From Glycomyces fuscus (GTDB taxonomy: Bacteria > Actinomycetota > Actinomycetes > Streptosporangiales > Streptosporangiaceae): a DNA stretch of 64,000 bases. The stretch is from positions 124,001 through 188,000 of the forward strand of contig NYMS01000012.1 of assembly GCA_002529455.1 (NCBI GenBank). The letters run 5' to 3'. The position numbers were made by a program, and so were the translations under genes. This document shows, in pieces, positions 8,802 to 18,854 of this stretch (the stretch's first letter is position 1; the number at the start of each line of letters is the position of its first letter). The notes beneath the pieces were generated by a model that was given only the letters and a program-made list of their open reading frames with translations, was not told the DNA's origin and searched no databases.

Positions 8802-9653
8802 ATGGCACGTTGGACCATCGACAGGCCGATGACCCAGACCCTGGACGGCATCGTCGCGTTGCGGGTCCGAATCATCGGAGGCCACGTCAACATTCTTCCC
8901 ACCGACGACCCGGTCACCTTCGAGGTCACCGACATCGTCGGTGAGCCCCTCCTGGTCACGCAGGAGGCGGGCATCCTCACCATCCACTACGAGGACCTCA
9001 CCGGCCACGGGCTCCTGGAGCGTCTGCGGCCCGTGCAGCTCAACAGCTACAAGCACGTGCAGCACCGCAGGGCCACCGTGAACCTGCGGCTGCCCAAGGA
9101 CTGCCCGGTCGAGGTCAGCACGGTCAGCGCGCCGATCGTCGCCGCCGGGCTCAGCGCCCGCAGCCAGCTGCGGACCGCGACCGGGGAGATCACCCTGGAC
9201 GACACCTCGGGCGAGACCGAGATCAACACCGTGTCGGGGAGCACCGCCGTGCGCGATCCCCACGGCAGCCTCAAGTTCAACAGCGTCAACGGCCAGCTGG
9301 CGGTGGCGGGCGGACGGCTGTCCGCGCTGAGCGCCAAGACCGTCTCCGGTCAGCTGCTGGCCGACACCGACATCGCCCCGGCGGGACGGGTCCGGCTCAA
9401 CTCGGTCTCGGGCGAGATCGCCCTGCGGGTGCCCTCCGAGACCTCGGCGGCCGTGGAGCTGCGCACCGCGACCTCGACCGTGGAGTCCGACTTCGGACTG
9501 GACCGGCGCAGTGCCCCGGCCAGGACGGTCCTGAGCGGGAAGATCGGCAGCGGCGTCGACCCCGCGTCCATCACCATCAACTCCGCGTCCGGCCGGGCCG
9601 CGCTGCTGCGGCGCGCGCCCGAGGCCCCGGCCGCGATCCCCGAGGGGGCCTGA
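8802..9653 (+). CDS. DUF4097 family beta-strand repeat protein
   Basis: A 283-residue protein with no signal peptide or membrane helix. From about residue 100 it shows a series of short repeats of the type VSTVSAPI, LRTATGEITLDDTSGETEI, NTVSGSTAV, NSVNGQLAV and NSVSGEIAL. This pattern of alternating beta strands and Ser-Gly turns defines DUF4097 and suggests a beta-helix-like fold. Function is not known; in actinobacteria such genes sit next to PadR regulators, as here. ATG 8802 is preferred because GCGAAAGGGG lies about nine bases upstream; the GTG at 8766 lies within the putative operator and is unlikely. The stop abuts the next ATG. Confidence 0.88.
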   Translation: MARWTIDRPMTQTLDGIVALRVRIIGGHVNILPTDDPVTFEVTDIVGEPLLVTQEAGILTIHYEDLTGHGLLERLRPVQLNSYKHVQHRRATVNLRLPKDCPVEVSTVSAPIVAAGLSARSQLRTATGEITLDDTSGETEINTVSGSTAVRDPHGSLKFNSVNGQLAVAGGRLSALSAKTVSGQLLADTDIAPAGRVRLNSVSGEIALRVPSETSAAVELRTATSTVESDFGLDRRSAPARTVLSGKIGSGVDPASITINSASGRAALLRRAPEAPAAIPEGA

Positions 9654-10682
9654 ATGAGCACCATCTTCGGCCACGGCAGACTGCGGCTCTACCTGCTCAA
9701 ACTGCTGGACGAGAGCCCGCGGCACGGCTACGAGATCATCAGCCTGCTCCGCGACCGCTTCCTCGGCGTGTACTCGCCCTCCCCCGGAACGATCTACCCC
9801 CGGCTGGCGCGGCTGGAGGAGGAGGGGCTGGTCACCCACACCGAGGAGGGCGGCCGCAAGGTCTACAGCCTCACCGACAAGGGCCGCGAGGAGCTGCGCG
9901 AGCGCGAGAGCGACCTCAACGACCTGGAGCGGGAGATCACCGACTCGGTGCGCGACATCGCACGGGCGGTCAAGCAGGACGTGCGCGCGACGATCAGCTC
10001 CCTGCGCGACGAGCTGAAGTTCGCCTCCGGCGGGACGCGCCGCTCCGGGAGCGAGGCCCCGCGCGAGCCCGCCGGGTCCGCCGACTCCACCGCCTCGGAG
10101 GAGAGCGGTCGGAGCGGGGAGGGCGCGGACGCGTCCGGGGAGGCCTCCGGTGAGCGCCGCGAGCAGGCCGGACAGGGCTGCGATGACGGATCCCGGTGGT
10201 CCCGCGAGTGGGAGCGCTTCACCCAGGGCTTCGGCGCGTTCGGCGCCGCCTGGGGCAGGCGCGACTCCGAGCGCTCGTCGCAGGGCCCGGAGTTCGAGCG
10301 CGCGCTGCACGACTTCGGCGACCGCGTGCGCGACGTGGTCCGTGAGGCGGGCCACGTCGGGGAGGCCGCCGCCGTCGACCTGCGGCGCATCCTGGACGAC
10401 ACGGTCGAGGTGATCCGCCGGGACATGCGGCACTGGGGCCCGCCCGCCGACCGCGCGGAGAAGGACGACGGGGGCACCGCCGGCGGTGCCGCCCCCTCGG
10501 AGGAGGGGACCGCCGCCGGGAAGGAGGAGAAGGAGGGGCCCGCCGACACGGAACGGCCCGCGGCCGACGCGGAGCGGCCCGCGGCCGACGCGGAGCGGCC
10601 CGCCCCGGAGGGCGGCCCGCGACCGAAGCCGTCCGCCGACCCCTGGAGCGAGGTGGTCGACGACCCCGGCGACGGCAGGTAG
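9654..10682 (+). CDS. PadR family transcriptional regulator with long C-terminal extension
   Basis: The first 90 residues form a PadR winged helix: LRLYLLKLLDESPRHGYEII, then SPGTIYPRLARLEEEGLV and the beta-wing GGRKVYSLTDKGREEL. A helical segment follows (ERESDLNDLEREITDSVRDI), as in other PadR dimerisation domains. The remainder to 342 residues is low-complexity and acidic. Near the end a 21-bp unit is tandemly repeated (about 10554-10610), giving RPAADAE repeats, so this tail is probably disordered and variable. It begins immediately after the DUF4097 stop codon, so the two are co-expressed; it likely represses the operon through the direct repeats at 8730-8770. Confidence 0.88.
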   Translation: MSTIFGHGRLRLYLLKLLDESPRHGYEIISLLRDRFLGVYSPSPGTIYPRLARLEEEGLVTHTEEGGRKVYSLTDKGREELRERESDLNDLEREITDSVRDIARAVKQDVRATISSLRDELKFASGGTRRSGSEAPREPAGSADSTASEESGRSGEGADASGEASGERREQAGQGCDDGSRWSREWERFTQGFGAFGAAWGRRDSERSSQGPEFERALHDFGDRVRDVVREAGHVGEAAAVDLRRILDDTVEVIRRDMRHWGPPADRAEKDDGGTAGGAAPSEEGTAAGKEEKEGPADTERPAADAERPAADAERPAPEGGPRPKPSADPWSEVVDDPGDGR

Positions 10683-10694
10683 GCCGTGCGCTGA

Positions 10695-10727
10695 GGGGCC
10701 CGGAGGGCGGCGCGCCCTCCGGGCCCC
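10695..10727 (+). terminator. Hairpin terminator after the PadR gene
   Basis: A perfect 15-bp stem, GGGGCCCGGAGGGCG with CGCCCTCCGGGCCCC, and a 3-base loop. It lies 13 bases after the PadR stop codon. Confidence 0.85.
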
Positions 10728-10762
10728 GTCGTGTCCGGGACCTGTTCCTCGGACCGGCTCCA

Positions 10763-10857
10763 GCCCGCGGGATCCCGGAGGCGCCGGGGGTTCCCGCCCC
10801 CGAGGGCGCCCGGACACGGACCGGAGCGAAGCGGAGGTCCAAAGAAAACACCGCCTA
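10763..10857 (-). repeat. Dispersed stop-codon repeat, diverged copy
   Basis: Read on the minus strand it starts TAGGCGGTGTTTTCTTTGGA, continues CCTCCGCTTCGC, then has GTCCGTGTCCGGGCGCCC and ends near GGCGCCTCCGGGATCCCGCG. This follows the 1752-2157 repeat in order but with substitutions and a shortened middle. Its first three bases are the malic enzyme stop codon. Confidence 0.75.
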
Positions 10858-12042
10858 GCGGCGGACGACGCCGTCCTCGCGGGCCTGGGCGGCGACCGCG
10901 GCGGAGACCGCCGGGACCACCCGCTCGTCGAAGGGACTGGGGATGATGTAGTCGGCGGACAGGTCGTCGCCGACCAGAGCGGCCAGCGCGGTGGCGGCGG
11001 CCAGCTTCATGTTCTCGGTGATGTCCGTCGCCCCCGCGTCGAACGCGCCCCGGAACACGCCGGGGAAGGCCAGGACGTTGTTGATCTGGTTCGGGAAGTC
11101 GCTGCGCCCGGTGGCGACGACGCTCGCGTGCCTGCGGGCGACGTCCGGGTGCACCTCCGGGTTGGGGTTGGCCATGGCGAAGATGATCGCGTCCTCGGCC
11201 ATGGTGGCGACCACGGACTCGGGGACCTCGCCCGCGGACAGGCCGATGAACACGTCGGCCCCCTCCAGCGCGCTCTCGATGGACCCGCGCAGCCCCGCCC
11301 TGTTGCTGATGGAGGCCAGCTCCTGCTTGACGGGGGTCAGGCCCTCGCGGCCCTCGTAGATCATGCCCTTGGAGTCGGCCACGGCGATGTCGCCGATCCC
11401 GCCGTCGATGAGCATCTTGGTGACGGCCACGCCCGCGGAGCCCGCGCCGGAGACCACGGCGCGCAGGTCGGCCAGGGTGCGCCCGGTCAGCCGGGCGGCG
11501 TTGTGCAGCGCGGCCACGGTGACGATGGCGGTGCCGTGCTGGTCGTCGTGGAAGACGGGGATGTCCAGGCGCTCGCGCAACCGGCGCTCGACCTCGAAGC
11601 AGCGGGGCGCGGAGATGTCCTCCAGGTTGATCCCGCCGAAGGAGGGCGCCATGCGCACGACGGTCTCGACGATCTCGTCGACCCCGGTGCAGCCCAGCGC
11701 GATCGGCACGGAGTCGACGTCGGCGAACTGCTTGAACAGCAGCGCCTTGCCCTCCATGACCGGCAGGGAGGCCTCGGCGCCGATGTCGCCCAGGCCCAGC
11801 ACCGCGGTGCCGTCGGTGACGACGGCGACCAGGTTGCTCCTCCAGGTGTAGGTGTCGACGAGTTCGGGGGACTCGGCGATGGCGTCGCAGACGCGGGCGA
11901 CGCCGGGGGTGTAGGCGAGGGAGAGGCCCTCCTGGTCGTGGACGTCCACGGACGAGGTCACGTGGAGCTTGCCGCCGCGGTGCAGGGCGAAGGCGAGATC
12001 GTCGTCACGGCGCGGATTCTGGGAACGCGAAACGGTGGTCAC
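10855..12042 (-). CDS. NAD(P)-dependent malic enzyme
   Basis: Oxidative decarboxylation of malate to pyruvate, linking the TCA cycle with gluconeogenesis and NADPH supply. From GTG 12042 the protein is 395 residues, a usual length for the short bacterial form. Visible motifs: the N-terminal [31 protein letters not shown], the metal-binding [17 protein letters not shown], the conserved HDDQHGTA, and the nucleotide-binding [15 protein letters not shown] 12042 has GAGGGG nine bases upstream and matches the family N-terminus; the frame stays open to 12138, but that extension (Ala/Arg/Ser-rich) looks non-coding. The TAG stop is the first codon of a diverged repeat copy. Confidence 0.93.
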   Translation of the reverse strand: MTTVSRSQNPRRDDDLAFALHRGGKLHVTSSVDVHDQEGLSLAYTPGVARVCDAIAESPELVDTYTWRSNLVAVVTDGTAVLGLGDIGAEASLPVMEGKALLFKQFADVDSVPIALGCTGVDEIVETVVRMAPSFGGINLEDISAPRCFEVERRLRERLDIPVFHDDQHGTAIVTVAALHNAARLTGRTLADLRAVVSGAGSAGVAVTKMLIDGGIGDIAVADSKGMIYEGREGLTPVKQELASISNRAGLRGSIESALEGADVFIGLSAGEVPESVVATMAEDAIIFAMANPNPEVHPDVARRHASVVATGRSDFPNQINNVLAFPGVFRGAFDAGATDITENMKLAAATALAALVGDDLSADYIIPSPFDERVVPAVSAAVAAQAREDGVVRR

Positions 12043-12432
12043 TGCTGAAAACCCCTCAGGTCTTGCGTGTTCCACCCGGCCGTCGGCCATGACGGGGGCG
12101 GACCTGGCGGTGGTGCGGACCGCGCGCGAAGACGTCAAGATTGCTAGGGGAGCCCTCCTCGGCGCCGGTCGGCCATGACCGGTGGTGTCGCCGGGGAGAG
12201 TCGTTCTTCGCCGGACTCCTATGCGAGTTACTGCGCGGCCGCCTACGGGGATGACCCGTTACGCAATCCTCTCACAACGGTGACCACAGGAACATCGCGG
12301 GTGGGCACCATGGGACGGCACCGGCTTATGAGCTTTAAAAGAAGAATGTCCCAAATGTCGTTCCGGCTGGGGCGGTGGGGTCACGAACCCGCCTCCCGCC
12401 AGGCGTTGCGCGCCCCTGAAGGAGACCCCGTG
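12043..12432. other. Divergent intergenic region, malic enzyme and ABC importer
   Basis: Holds the promoters of two divergent transcription units. An AT-rich patch near 12330-12355 (AGCTTTAAAAGAAGAATG) stands out. The importer reading frame is open upstream to 12175, but that stretch has no good ribosome site and no lipoprotein signal of its own, so I treat it as untranslated. No riboswitch or small RNA recognised. Confidence 0.5.
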
Positions 12433-13362
12433 ATGGCCCTGCACAAGCCCCTGCCCACCCCGTTCGCCCTCGGCGCCCTGTCCCTCGCCGGTGTCCTGGC
12501 GCTGACCGCCTGCGGCGGCGGGGACGGCGGCGGGGGCTCCGAGGAGACGGCCGCCCCCGAGGCGCCGACCGTCGAGGTCGACGAGGAGCTCGCCGCCCTC
12601 GTCCCCGACGACATCGCCGAGGCCGGGACCGTCACGATCGGCGTCGAGGCCTCCTACCCGCCCGGGGAGTACCTGGACGAGGACGGCGAGACCGTCCTCG
12701 GCTTCAACGTGGACCTCCTCAACGCCGCCCTGGCCAAGCTCGGCCTGGAGGGGGCGTGGGAGCCCACCACCTTCGACTCCATCATCATCGGCGTGGACAC
12801 CGGCACCTACGACCTCGGCTCCTCCTCCTTCACCGTCACCGAGGAGCGCATGGAGCAGGTCAACATGGTCAGCTACTTCTCCTCGGGCACCCAGTGGTTC
12901 GCCCAGGCGGGCAACCCCCAGGACGTGGACCCCGACAACGCCTGCGGCATGCGGATCGCGGTGCAGTCCGACACCACCCACGACGCCGACATCGAGGAGC
13001 GCAGCGCGGCCTGCGTCGACGCCGGCGAAGAGGCCATCACCATCCAGAAGTTCGAGAGCCAGCCGCTGGCCACCGAGACGGTCGTCTCCGGCGTCAACGA
13101 CGCCTCGCTCGCCGACATGCCGACCTCGGCCTACGCGCTGGAGCAGACCGGCGAGGGCGTCCTGGAGTTCATCGGCGAGCAGTACGACGCCGCGCCCTAC
13201 GGCATCCTCACCAACAAGGAGGACGAGGAGCTGGCCGAGGCCGTCGCCGCCGCCTTCGACGCGCTCATCGAGGACGGCACCTACGCCGAGGTCCTGGAGC
13301 AGTGGGGCGTGGACTCCGGCGGCCTGGAGTCCGCCGAGGTCAACCCCGAGCTCGCCGAGTAG
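12433..13362 (+). CDS. Amino-acid ABC transporter substrate-binding lipoprotein
   Basis: A 309-residue extracytoplasmic receptor. The signal peptide ends in the lipobox ALTAC with the lipidated cysteine at residue 27, followed by a Gly-rich linker. The mature part has family-3 solute-binding features: GTVTIGVEASYPPGEYLDEDG, LGFNVDLLNAALAKLGL, and TFDSIIIGVDTGTYDLGSSS. The family binds polar amino acids such as glutamate or glutamine. ATG 12433 has AAGGAG eight bases upstream. Together with the permease and ATPase downstream it forms a complete importer of the PAAT class; the ligand cannot be set from sequence. Confidence 0.93.
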   Translation: MALHKPLPTPFALGALSLAGVLALTACGGGDGGGGSEETAAPEAPTVEVDEELAALVPDDIAEAGTVTIGVEASYPPGEYLDEDGETVLGFNVDLLNAALAKLGLEGAWEPTTFDSIIIGVDTGTYDLGSSSFTVTEERMEQVNMVSYFSSGTQWFAQAGNPQDVDPDNACGMRIAVQSDTTHDADIEERSAACVDAGEEAITIQKFESQPLATETVVSGVNDASLADMPTSAYALEQTGEGVLEFIGEQYDAAPYGILTNKEDEELAEAVAAAFDALIEDGTYAEVLEQWGVDSGGLESAEVNPELAE

Positions 13363-13612
13363 GCGCGTCCGCCGGCTCTCCCGCCCGTCGCCCGCCGCCA
13401 CCCCCGGCGGGCGCCCGCGGCGCCGTCCTGCCCGCGCGCGGGCGGGAGGCGCCCCGGGGGCCGGGAACCCCACCGTGCGGCGGCCCGCTCCCCGCCACCG
13501 CGCGTGCCCCACCTCCGGAGCCCCGGCGGCGCCCGGACCACGACCCCCAGCGGCCCGCCGTCCGGAACCCGGAGTTCCGCGTCGAGACATCCACTGAGCG
13601 AAAGACCGTCCC

Positions 13613-14574
13613 TTGTCCTCACCGACCGAACCGGCGGACGGCCCGGTGTCGAAGACCTCGACACCGGGCCGCTCGGCCGACCACGTCACCGCCGTCCCCG
13701 TGCGCTACCCCGAACGGTGGGTCGCCGCCGGGGTCATCCTGGTCCTCGCGGCCATGTTCGTGCACATGCTGTTCACGAACGACGCGTTCAACTGGCCGTT
13801 CATGCTCGACCACATGTTCTCGGAACCGGTCGTGCGCGGCGTGTGGATCACCCTCAGCGCCACCGTCCTGTCGATGGTCATCGGCATCGTCCTGGGCATC
13901 GTCCTGGCCGTGATGCGGCTGTCGGGCAACCCCGTCCTGGTGTCCGTCTCCTGGCTGTACACCTGGTTCTTCCGGGGCGTGCCCCGCCTGGTGCTGGCGG
14001 TGCTCTTCGGCAACATCGCCATCCTCTACCAGACCATCGAGTTCGGCCTGCCCTTCGACAACTACTGGATGGCGTGGCTGGGCCTGGAGGGCGACGCCCG
14101 CTTCTTCGAGATCGACACCCGCACCGTGCTGAGCGGCTACACCGCGGGCCTGCTCGCGCTGTCGCTGTCCGAGGGCGCCTACATGGCCGAGATCATCCGC
14201 GCGGGGCTGCAGTCGGTCAACAAGGGCCAGACCGAGGCCGCGCAGGCGCTGGGCATGAGCCGGGGCAAGGTGCTGCGCCGGATCACCCTGCCGCAGGCGA
14301 TGCGGGTGGTCATCCCGCCCACGGGCAACGAGACCATCGCCATGCTCAAGGACACCGCGCTGCTGGCCTACGTGCCGGTGACCATCGAGCTGTTCTACCA
14401 GCTCCAGGCCATCGGCGCCCGGACCTACCAGATCTTCCCGATGCTGGTCGCCGCGTGCCTGTGGTACCTGGCCATCACCAGCGTCCTGATGGTCGGCCAG
14501 TACTTCATCGAGCGCAGGTTCAACCCCGGCCAGTACGGCAGTATCCGCGACCGCATCGTCGGAGGGGCGCACAG

Positions 14575-14578
<4 letters not shown>
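13613..14578 (+). CDS. Amino-acid ABC transporter permease
   Basis: Membrane component of 321 residues with an N-terminal cytoplasmic stretch, a first helix around residues 36-55, and a block of further helices. It contains the HisM/GlnP-type signature: [38 protein letters not shown], and the EAA loop [22 protein letters not shown], which contacts the ATPase. Annotated from TTG 13613, the first start in frame; GTG 13649 is possible and neither has a strong ribosome site. The stop overlaps the ATPase start by three bases (GTGA), so the two are translationally coupled. Confidence 0.93.
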
Positions 14579-15396
<818 letters not shown>

Positions 15397-15414
15397 GCGC
15401 TCCCGGAAGGCCTC

Positions 15415-15450
15415 CGCGCCCCCTGTCCCCCGCCCGGGGCGGGGGGCGCG
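15415..15450 (+). terminator. Probable terminator of the ABC importer operon
   Basis: Outer arms CGCGCCCCC (15415-15423) and GGGGGCGCG (15442-15450) enclose a second GC-rich pairing, 18 bases after the ATPase stop. Confidence 0.5.
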
Positions 15451-15584
15451 CCCGTGGACGGGGCGGGTCCCGGAAAGGACGCGCGGACACGCTTCGCGGC
15501 GGTCCCGGGCGGGCATGGAGCGGGGCGCGGCCGCCCGCGCGGGCGCGGCGGCCGGTACCGGCCGGGGAAACACCCCCGGATCCC

Positions 15585-15613
15585 TTGACCACGCGGCGGC
15601 GCATCGCCAGAGT
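15585..15613 (+). promoter_or_regulatory. Possible promoter of the methyltransferase gene
   Basis: TTGACC at 15585-15590 and CAGAGT at 15608-15613 with 17-bp spacing, 31 bp before the start codon. The -35 is good, the -10 poor. Confidence 0.35.
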
Positions 15614-15644
15614 CGTGGTGTACGCGCCCGCTCGGGAGAGGCAC

Positions 15645-16232
15645 ATGGACGCTCGCACGGACCACACACGCAGGCACTGGGACCGCATGGCCGCCTACTG
15701 CGAGCACAGCGAGCGCTTTCAGAGCCCCGCCATGCGCCGCACCCGCGAGATCCTGTGCGCCGGGGCTCGCGGCGAGACGCTGGAGGTGGCGGTCGGGACG
15801 GGCCGCAACCTCCCCTACTACCCGCCGCAGGTGCGCCTCACCGCCATCGACCTCAGCCCGCAGATGCTCGACCGCGCCCGGGAGAGGGCCGAGGAGCTGG
15901 GCAGGGCCGCGCGCTTCCTGGAGGGCGACGCCCAGGAGCTGCGCTTCCCCGACCGGACCTTCGACACCGTCCTGTGCACGCTGGCGATGTGCTCCGTTCC
16001 CGACCAGCGGCGCGCCCTGGCGGAGATGTACCGCGTGCTGGTACCGGGCGGCAGGCTCCTGATGGTCGACCACATCGAGTACGCGCGCCTGCCCGGGCGG
16101 CTCGTGGAGCGGCTCCGGGAGAACCCGCGCCGTCTGCCCCGGGAGGTCGCCGTCGAGGCCGGGTTCGAGGTCGGCCACCACGACCGGCTGTTCCTCGGCC
16201 TGGTCGAGCGCGTGGTCGCCCACCGGCCCTGA
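15645..16232 (+). CDS. Class I SAM-dependent methyltransferase
   Basis: A 195-residue soluble enzyme of the Methyltransf_11 group. The SAM-binding loop is [15 protein letters not shown], motif II is [18 protein letters not shown], then [19 protein letters not shown] and a post-motif [13 protein letters not shown]. The similarity to UbiE-like and phospholipid-type methyltransferases is general; the substrate is unknown. ATG 15645 is preceded by GGGAGAGG. It is followed by an acetyltransferase in the same direction 83 bp later. Confidence 0.88.
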   Translation: MDARTDHTRRHWDRMAAYCEHSERFQSPAMRRTREILCAGARGETLEVAVGTGRNLPYYPPQVRLTAIDLSPQMLDRARERAEELGRAARFLEGDAQELRFPDRTFDTVLCTLAMCSVPDQRRALAEMYRVLVPGGRLLMVDHIEYARLPGRLVERLRENPRRLPREVAVEAGFEVGHHDRLFLGLVERVVAHRP

Positions 16233-16315
16233 GCGGCCCCGGAGCGAGGGGAGGCCCTGTTCCAGCGCATACCCTGGAGGAAGCCGTGTCCCCGCTCCGC
16301 GCCCGAGGTGGTCCG

Positions 16316-16804
16316 ATGATCCGTCCTGCACGTCCCGACGACGTTCCCGTCATCCACGCCCTGGTCCGCGAGCTCGCCGAGTACGAGAAGGAGCCGGACG
16401 CGGTCGTCGCCACCGAGCAGGACCTGCACACGGCCCTCTTCGGCCCGGACGCCGCGGTGTTCGCGCACGTCGCTCAGGAGGACGGGGGCGACGGCGGAGC
16501 GGTCGTCGGGTTCGCGCTGTGGTTTCGCAACTACTCCACCTGGACCGGCAGGCACGGCGTATACCTGGAGGACCTGTACGTGCGCCCCCAGGCGCGCGGA
16601 CGGGGGTACGGCCTGGCCCTGCTGCGCACCCTGGCGCGGATCTGCGTCGAACGCGGCTACACCCGGCTGGAGTGGTCGGTGCTGGACTGGAACGAGCCCT
16701 CGATCCGGTTCTACGAGGCCCTGGGCTCGCGTCCCATGGACGGGTGGACGGTCCGCCGCCTGGACGGCGGGGCGCTGGCCGCACTGGGTTCGGAGGCGTC
16801 CTGA
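16316..16804 (+). CDS. GNAT family N-acetyltransferase
   Basis: A 162-residue acetyl-CoA-dependent enzyme. After [20 protein letters not shown], the acetyl-CoA loop is [19 protein letters not shown] (Q/R-x-x-G-x-G/A form), and the C-terminal [17 protein letters not shown] is also conserved. The segment [25 protein letters not shown] resembles diamine (spermidine/spermine) acetyltransferases, so a polyamine or related amine is a reasonable guess. Start choice is uncertain: ATG 16316 has GAGGTGG, but GTG 16286, in frame and ten codons upstream, has a stronger GGAGGA at proper distance. Confidence 0.9.
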   Translation: MIRPARPDDVPVIHALVRELAEYEKEPDAVVATEQDLHTALFGPDAAVFAHVAQEDGGDGGAVVGFALWFRNYSTWTGRHGVYLEDLYVRPQARGRGYGLALLRTLARICVERGYTRLEWSVLDWNEPSIRFYEALGSRPMDGWTVRRLDGGALAALGSEAS

Positions 16805-16852
16805 GACCGGCCATCCGTCTTGCTTTCGCCCCGGATCGTGTAGACACGATCT

Positions 16853-16879
16853 GTTCGCCCTGCGTCAGTGGCAGGGTAA
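16853..16879 (+). promoter_or_regulatory. SigB/SigF-type promoter ahead of the anti-sigma gene
   Basis: GTTC at 16853-16856 and GGGTAA at 16874-16879, 17 bp apart, match the GTTT-N15-17-GGGTA pattern recognised by group 3 SigF/SigB factors of actinobacteria. The downstream operon encodes such a factor with its anti-sigma factor, so self-activation is likely. Confidence 0.7.
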
Positions 16880-16928
16880 ACGAGATACATTGCTCTCAAG
16901 CGGCAACCCCGCCCCCCGAAGGAGGGAC

Positions 16929-17354
16929 GTGACCGAAGAAACCGCTGTGCCCACGGCCGACGCCATCGGCGTCCGGGACGCTGTCACCGTCAACATGCCC
17001 GCGGACAGCGCCTACTTGTCCGTTCTGCGGACGGCGACGGCGGGTCTGGCCGCGCGACTGGACTTCACCCTCGACGAGATCGAGGACCTGAGGATCGGTG
17101 TCGACGAGGCCTGCGCCATGCTCCTCTCCCAGGCGCTGCCCGGCACGGAACTGACCACGGAGTTCGAACTCACCCCCGACGGGATGCGCATCTCCGTCTC
17201 GGTGCTCACCGCGGACGGGCGCCTTCCCGCCCGCGACACCTTCGCCTGGACCGTCCTGTCCGCCCTCGCGGGAGAGGTCGACGCGGGGGTCGGACCGGAC
17301 GACCGCGTCCACATCGTCCTGTACAAACGCCGCGGCACACTGGAGTCGGCGTGA
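16929..17354 (+). CDS. Anti-sigma factor, RsbW/UsfX type
   Basis: A 141-residue ATPase-fold protein of the GHKL serine-kinase anti-sigma family, expected to bind and hold the sigma factor encoded immediately downstream. The N-terminal VNMPADSAYLSVLRTATAGLA and the helix DEIEDLRIGVDEACAMLLSQ are diagnostic. The Asn of the canonical N-box (E-x3-N) is absent (EACAM), as I recall for several actinobacterial SigF partners; this suggests weak or no kinase activity. GTG 16929 follows AAGGAGGG. The stop overlaps the sigma start (GTGA). No anti-anti-sigma gene is nearby, so the releasing partner must be elsewhere. Confidence 0.9.
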   Translation: MTEETAVPTADAIGVRDAVTVNMPADSAYLSVLRTATAGLAARLDFTLDEIEDLRIGVDEACAMLLSQALPGTELTTEFELTPDGMRISVSVLTADGRLPARDTFAWTVLSALAGEVDAGVGPDDRVHIVLYKRRGTLESA

Positions 17355-18154
17355 GCGAGAGGGGGCCCGCTCTGACAGCGAAGACCGAGCACGCGGTGCC
17401 CGACAGGGCCCGCGCGAGAGAGTTGTTCGAGCGCCTCGGCGAACTCGAGGCGGACTCGGAGGAGCGTCGGCGGATCCGCGACGAGCTGGTGGAGCTCCAC
17501 CTGCCCTTGGTGGAGTACCTGGCCCGCCGCTTCCGCAACCGCGGCGAGTGGCTGGACGACCTCACCCAGGTGGCCACGATCGGGCTGATCAAGTCCATCG
17601 ACCGGTTCGACCTGGAGCGCGGGGTGGAGTTCTCCACCTACGCCACCCCCACCATCGTCGGTGAGATCAAGCGGCACTTCCGCGACAAGGGCTGGGCGGT
17701 GCGGGTTCCCCGCCGCCTCCAGGAGCTGAAGCTCTCGCTCACCAAGGCGGTCAGCGACCTGTCGCAGCGGGAGGGGCGCTCCCCGACCGTCGCCGAGCTC
17801 GCGGCGCACCTGCAGATGTCCGAGGAGGAGGTGCTGGAGGGCCTGGAGTCCGCCAACGCCTACTCGACGGTGTCGCTGGACGCCCCCGACAGCGGGGACG
17901 AGGACGCGCCCGCGGTGGCCGACTCACTGGGCATCGTGGACGAGTCCCTGGAGGGCGTGGAGTACCGGGAGTCGCTCAAGCCGCTCCTGGAGCAGCTTCC
18001 GCCGCGGGAGAAGCGCATCCTGCTGCTGCGCTTCTTCGGCAACATGACGCAGTCGCAGATCGCCCAGGAGCTGGGGATCTCGCAGATGCACGTGTCCCGT
18101 CTGCTGGCCCGCACCCTGGCGCAGCTGCGCCAGGCGCTGACCACCGACGACTGA
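17351..18154 (+). CDS. RNA polymerase sigma factor, SigB/SigF/SigG family
   Basis: A 267-residue group 3 sigma factor for general stress or developmental genes. Region 2 (LVELHLPLVEYLARRF, then DDLTQVATIGLIKSIDRFDLERGVEFSTYATPTIVGEIKRHF) recognises the -10; region 3 follows (LAAHLQMSEEEVLEGL); region 4 is LLLRFFGNMTQSQIAQELGISQMHVSRLLARTL. All regions are full-length. Translation is coupled to the anti-sigma gene by a 4-base overlap, matching the usual one-to-one control, and the operon is preceded by a promoter of the type this factor should read. Confidence 0.95.
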   Translation: MSERGPALTAKTEHAVPDRARARELFERLGELEADSEERRRIRDELVELHLPLVEYLARRFRNRGEWLDDLTQVATIGLIKSIDRFDLERGVEFSTYATPTIVGEIKRHFRDKGWAVRVPRRLQELKLSLTKAVSDLSQREGRSPTVAELAAHLQMSEEEVLEGLESANAYSTVSLDAPDSGDEDAPAVADSLGIVDESLEGVEYRESLKPLLEQLPPREKRILLLRFFGNMTQSQIAQELGISQMHVSRLLARTLAQLRQALTTDD

Positions 18155-18185
18155 CACCGGAGCGGTCGCCGGGGCGGCCGCGGGG

Positions 18186-18575
18186 CTACTTCCCCCGCTC
18201 GTCGGGGAAGAGCGCCGCGGTCGTCGGCGGCGACAGCACGGCCGCCGAGGCGCACACCGCCACGGCCGCGAGCACCGCGCCGATCGCGTACTGCTCGCTG
18301 GTGAACATGTAGTAGGCCACCACGGCCAGGAAGAGCTGGGTGACGAACACCGGCGTGCGCGCCCAGTCACGCAGCTGCCAGAGCCCGCGCGCGACGAAGA
18401 CCAGCAGCGCTCCCGCGCCCAGTCCCAGGGCGGTCAGGGGGATCGCGCTGGTCATGTCGCTGGCCCGGCCGGTGACCGCGGTGAAGAGGCTGTAGACCCC
18501 GCCGGCCGCGGCGGCCAGCCCGACCAGGGCCTCCAGCGCGGCGGCGATGACGATGGTGACGGGACGCGAAGACAC
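18186..18575 (-). CDS. Small conserved membrane protein
   Basis: A 129-residue protein with four likely membrane helices: residues about 6-30 (VTIVIAAALEALVGLAAAAGG), 43-62 (AIPLTALGLGAGALLVFVA), 75-92 (TPVFVTQLFLAVVAYYMF) and 97-116 (YAIGAVLAAVAVCASAAVL). A short arginine-containing loop (RGLWQLRDWARTP) lies on the probable cytoplasmic side. This organisation is common in unnamed actinobacterial proteins; no function can be assigned. GTG 18575 is the first start in frame. It converges with the sigma-factor operon. Confidence 0.7.
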   Translation of the reverse strand: MSSRPVTIVIAAALEALVGLAAAAGGVYSLFTAVTGRASDMTSAIPLTALGLGAGALLVFVARGLWQLRDWARTPVFVTQLFLAVVAYYMFTSEQYAIGAVLAAVAVCASAAVLSPPTTAALFPDERGK

Positions 18576-18854
18576 CCGACGAGCCTATACGCGCTCCGGG
18601 GCTCCCTTCCCTCGACCCCGGCTTCGCACGCGGGGTCCGCCGGAGGCCGCTGAGGCGGGCCCGCGGGGAAAGGAGCCGCCCGCCGCGGGGAAGGGGGCTT
18701 CACGCGCCCCGGGCGCCCGGGCGGGGAAAGCACCGTGCGCGGCGCCCGTCGGGGGCGGCGGTCCTCTTCGGCGCGGAGCGCCCCGGCCGGCGGTGGCGGG
18801 CGACAGGCGGGCCGGAACGGAGCGAAGACCCACGCGGATACGCCCTAGACTGGC

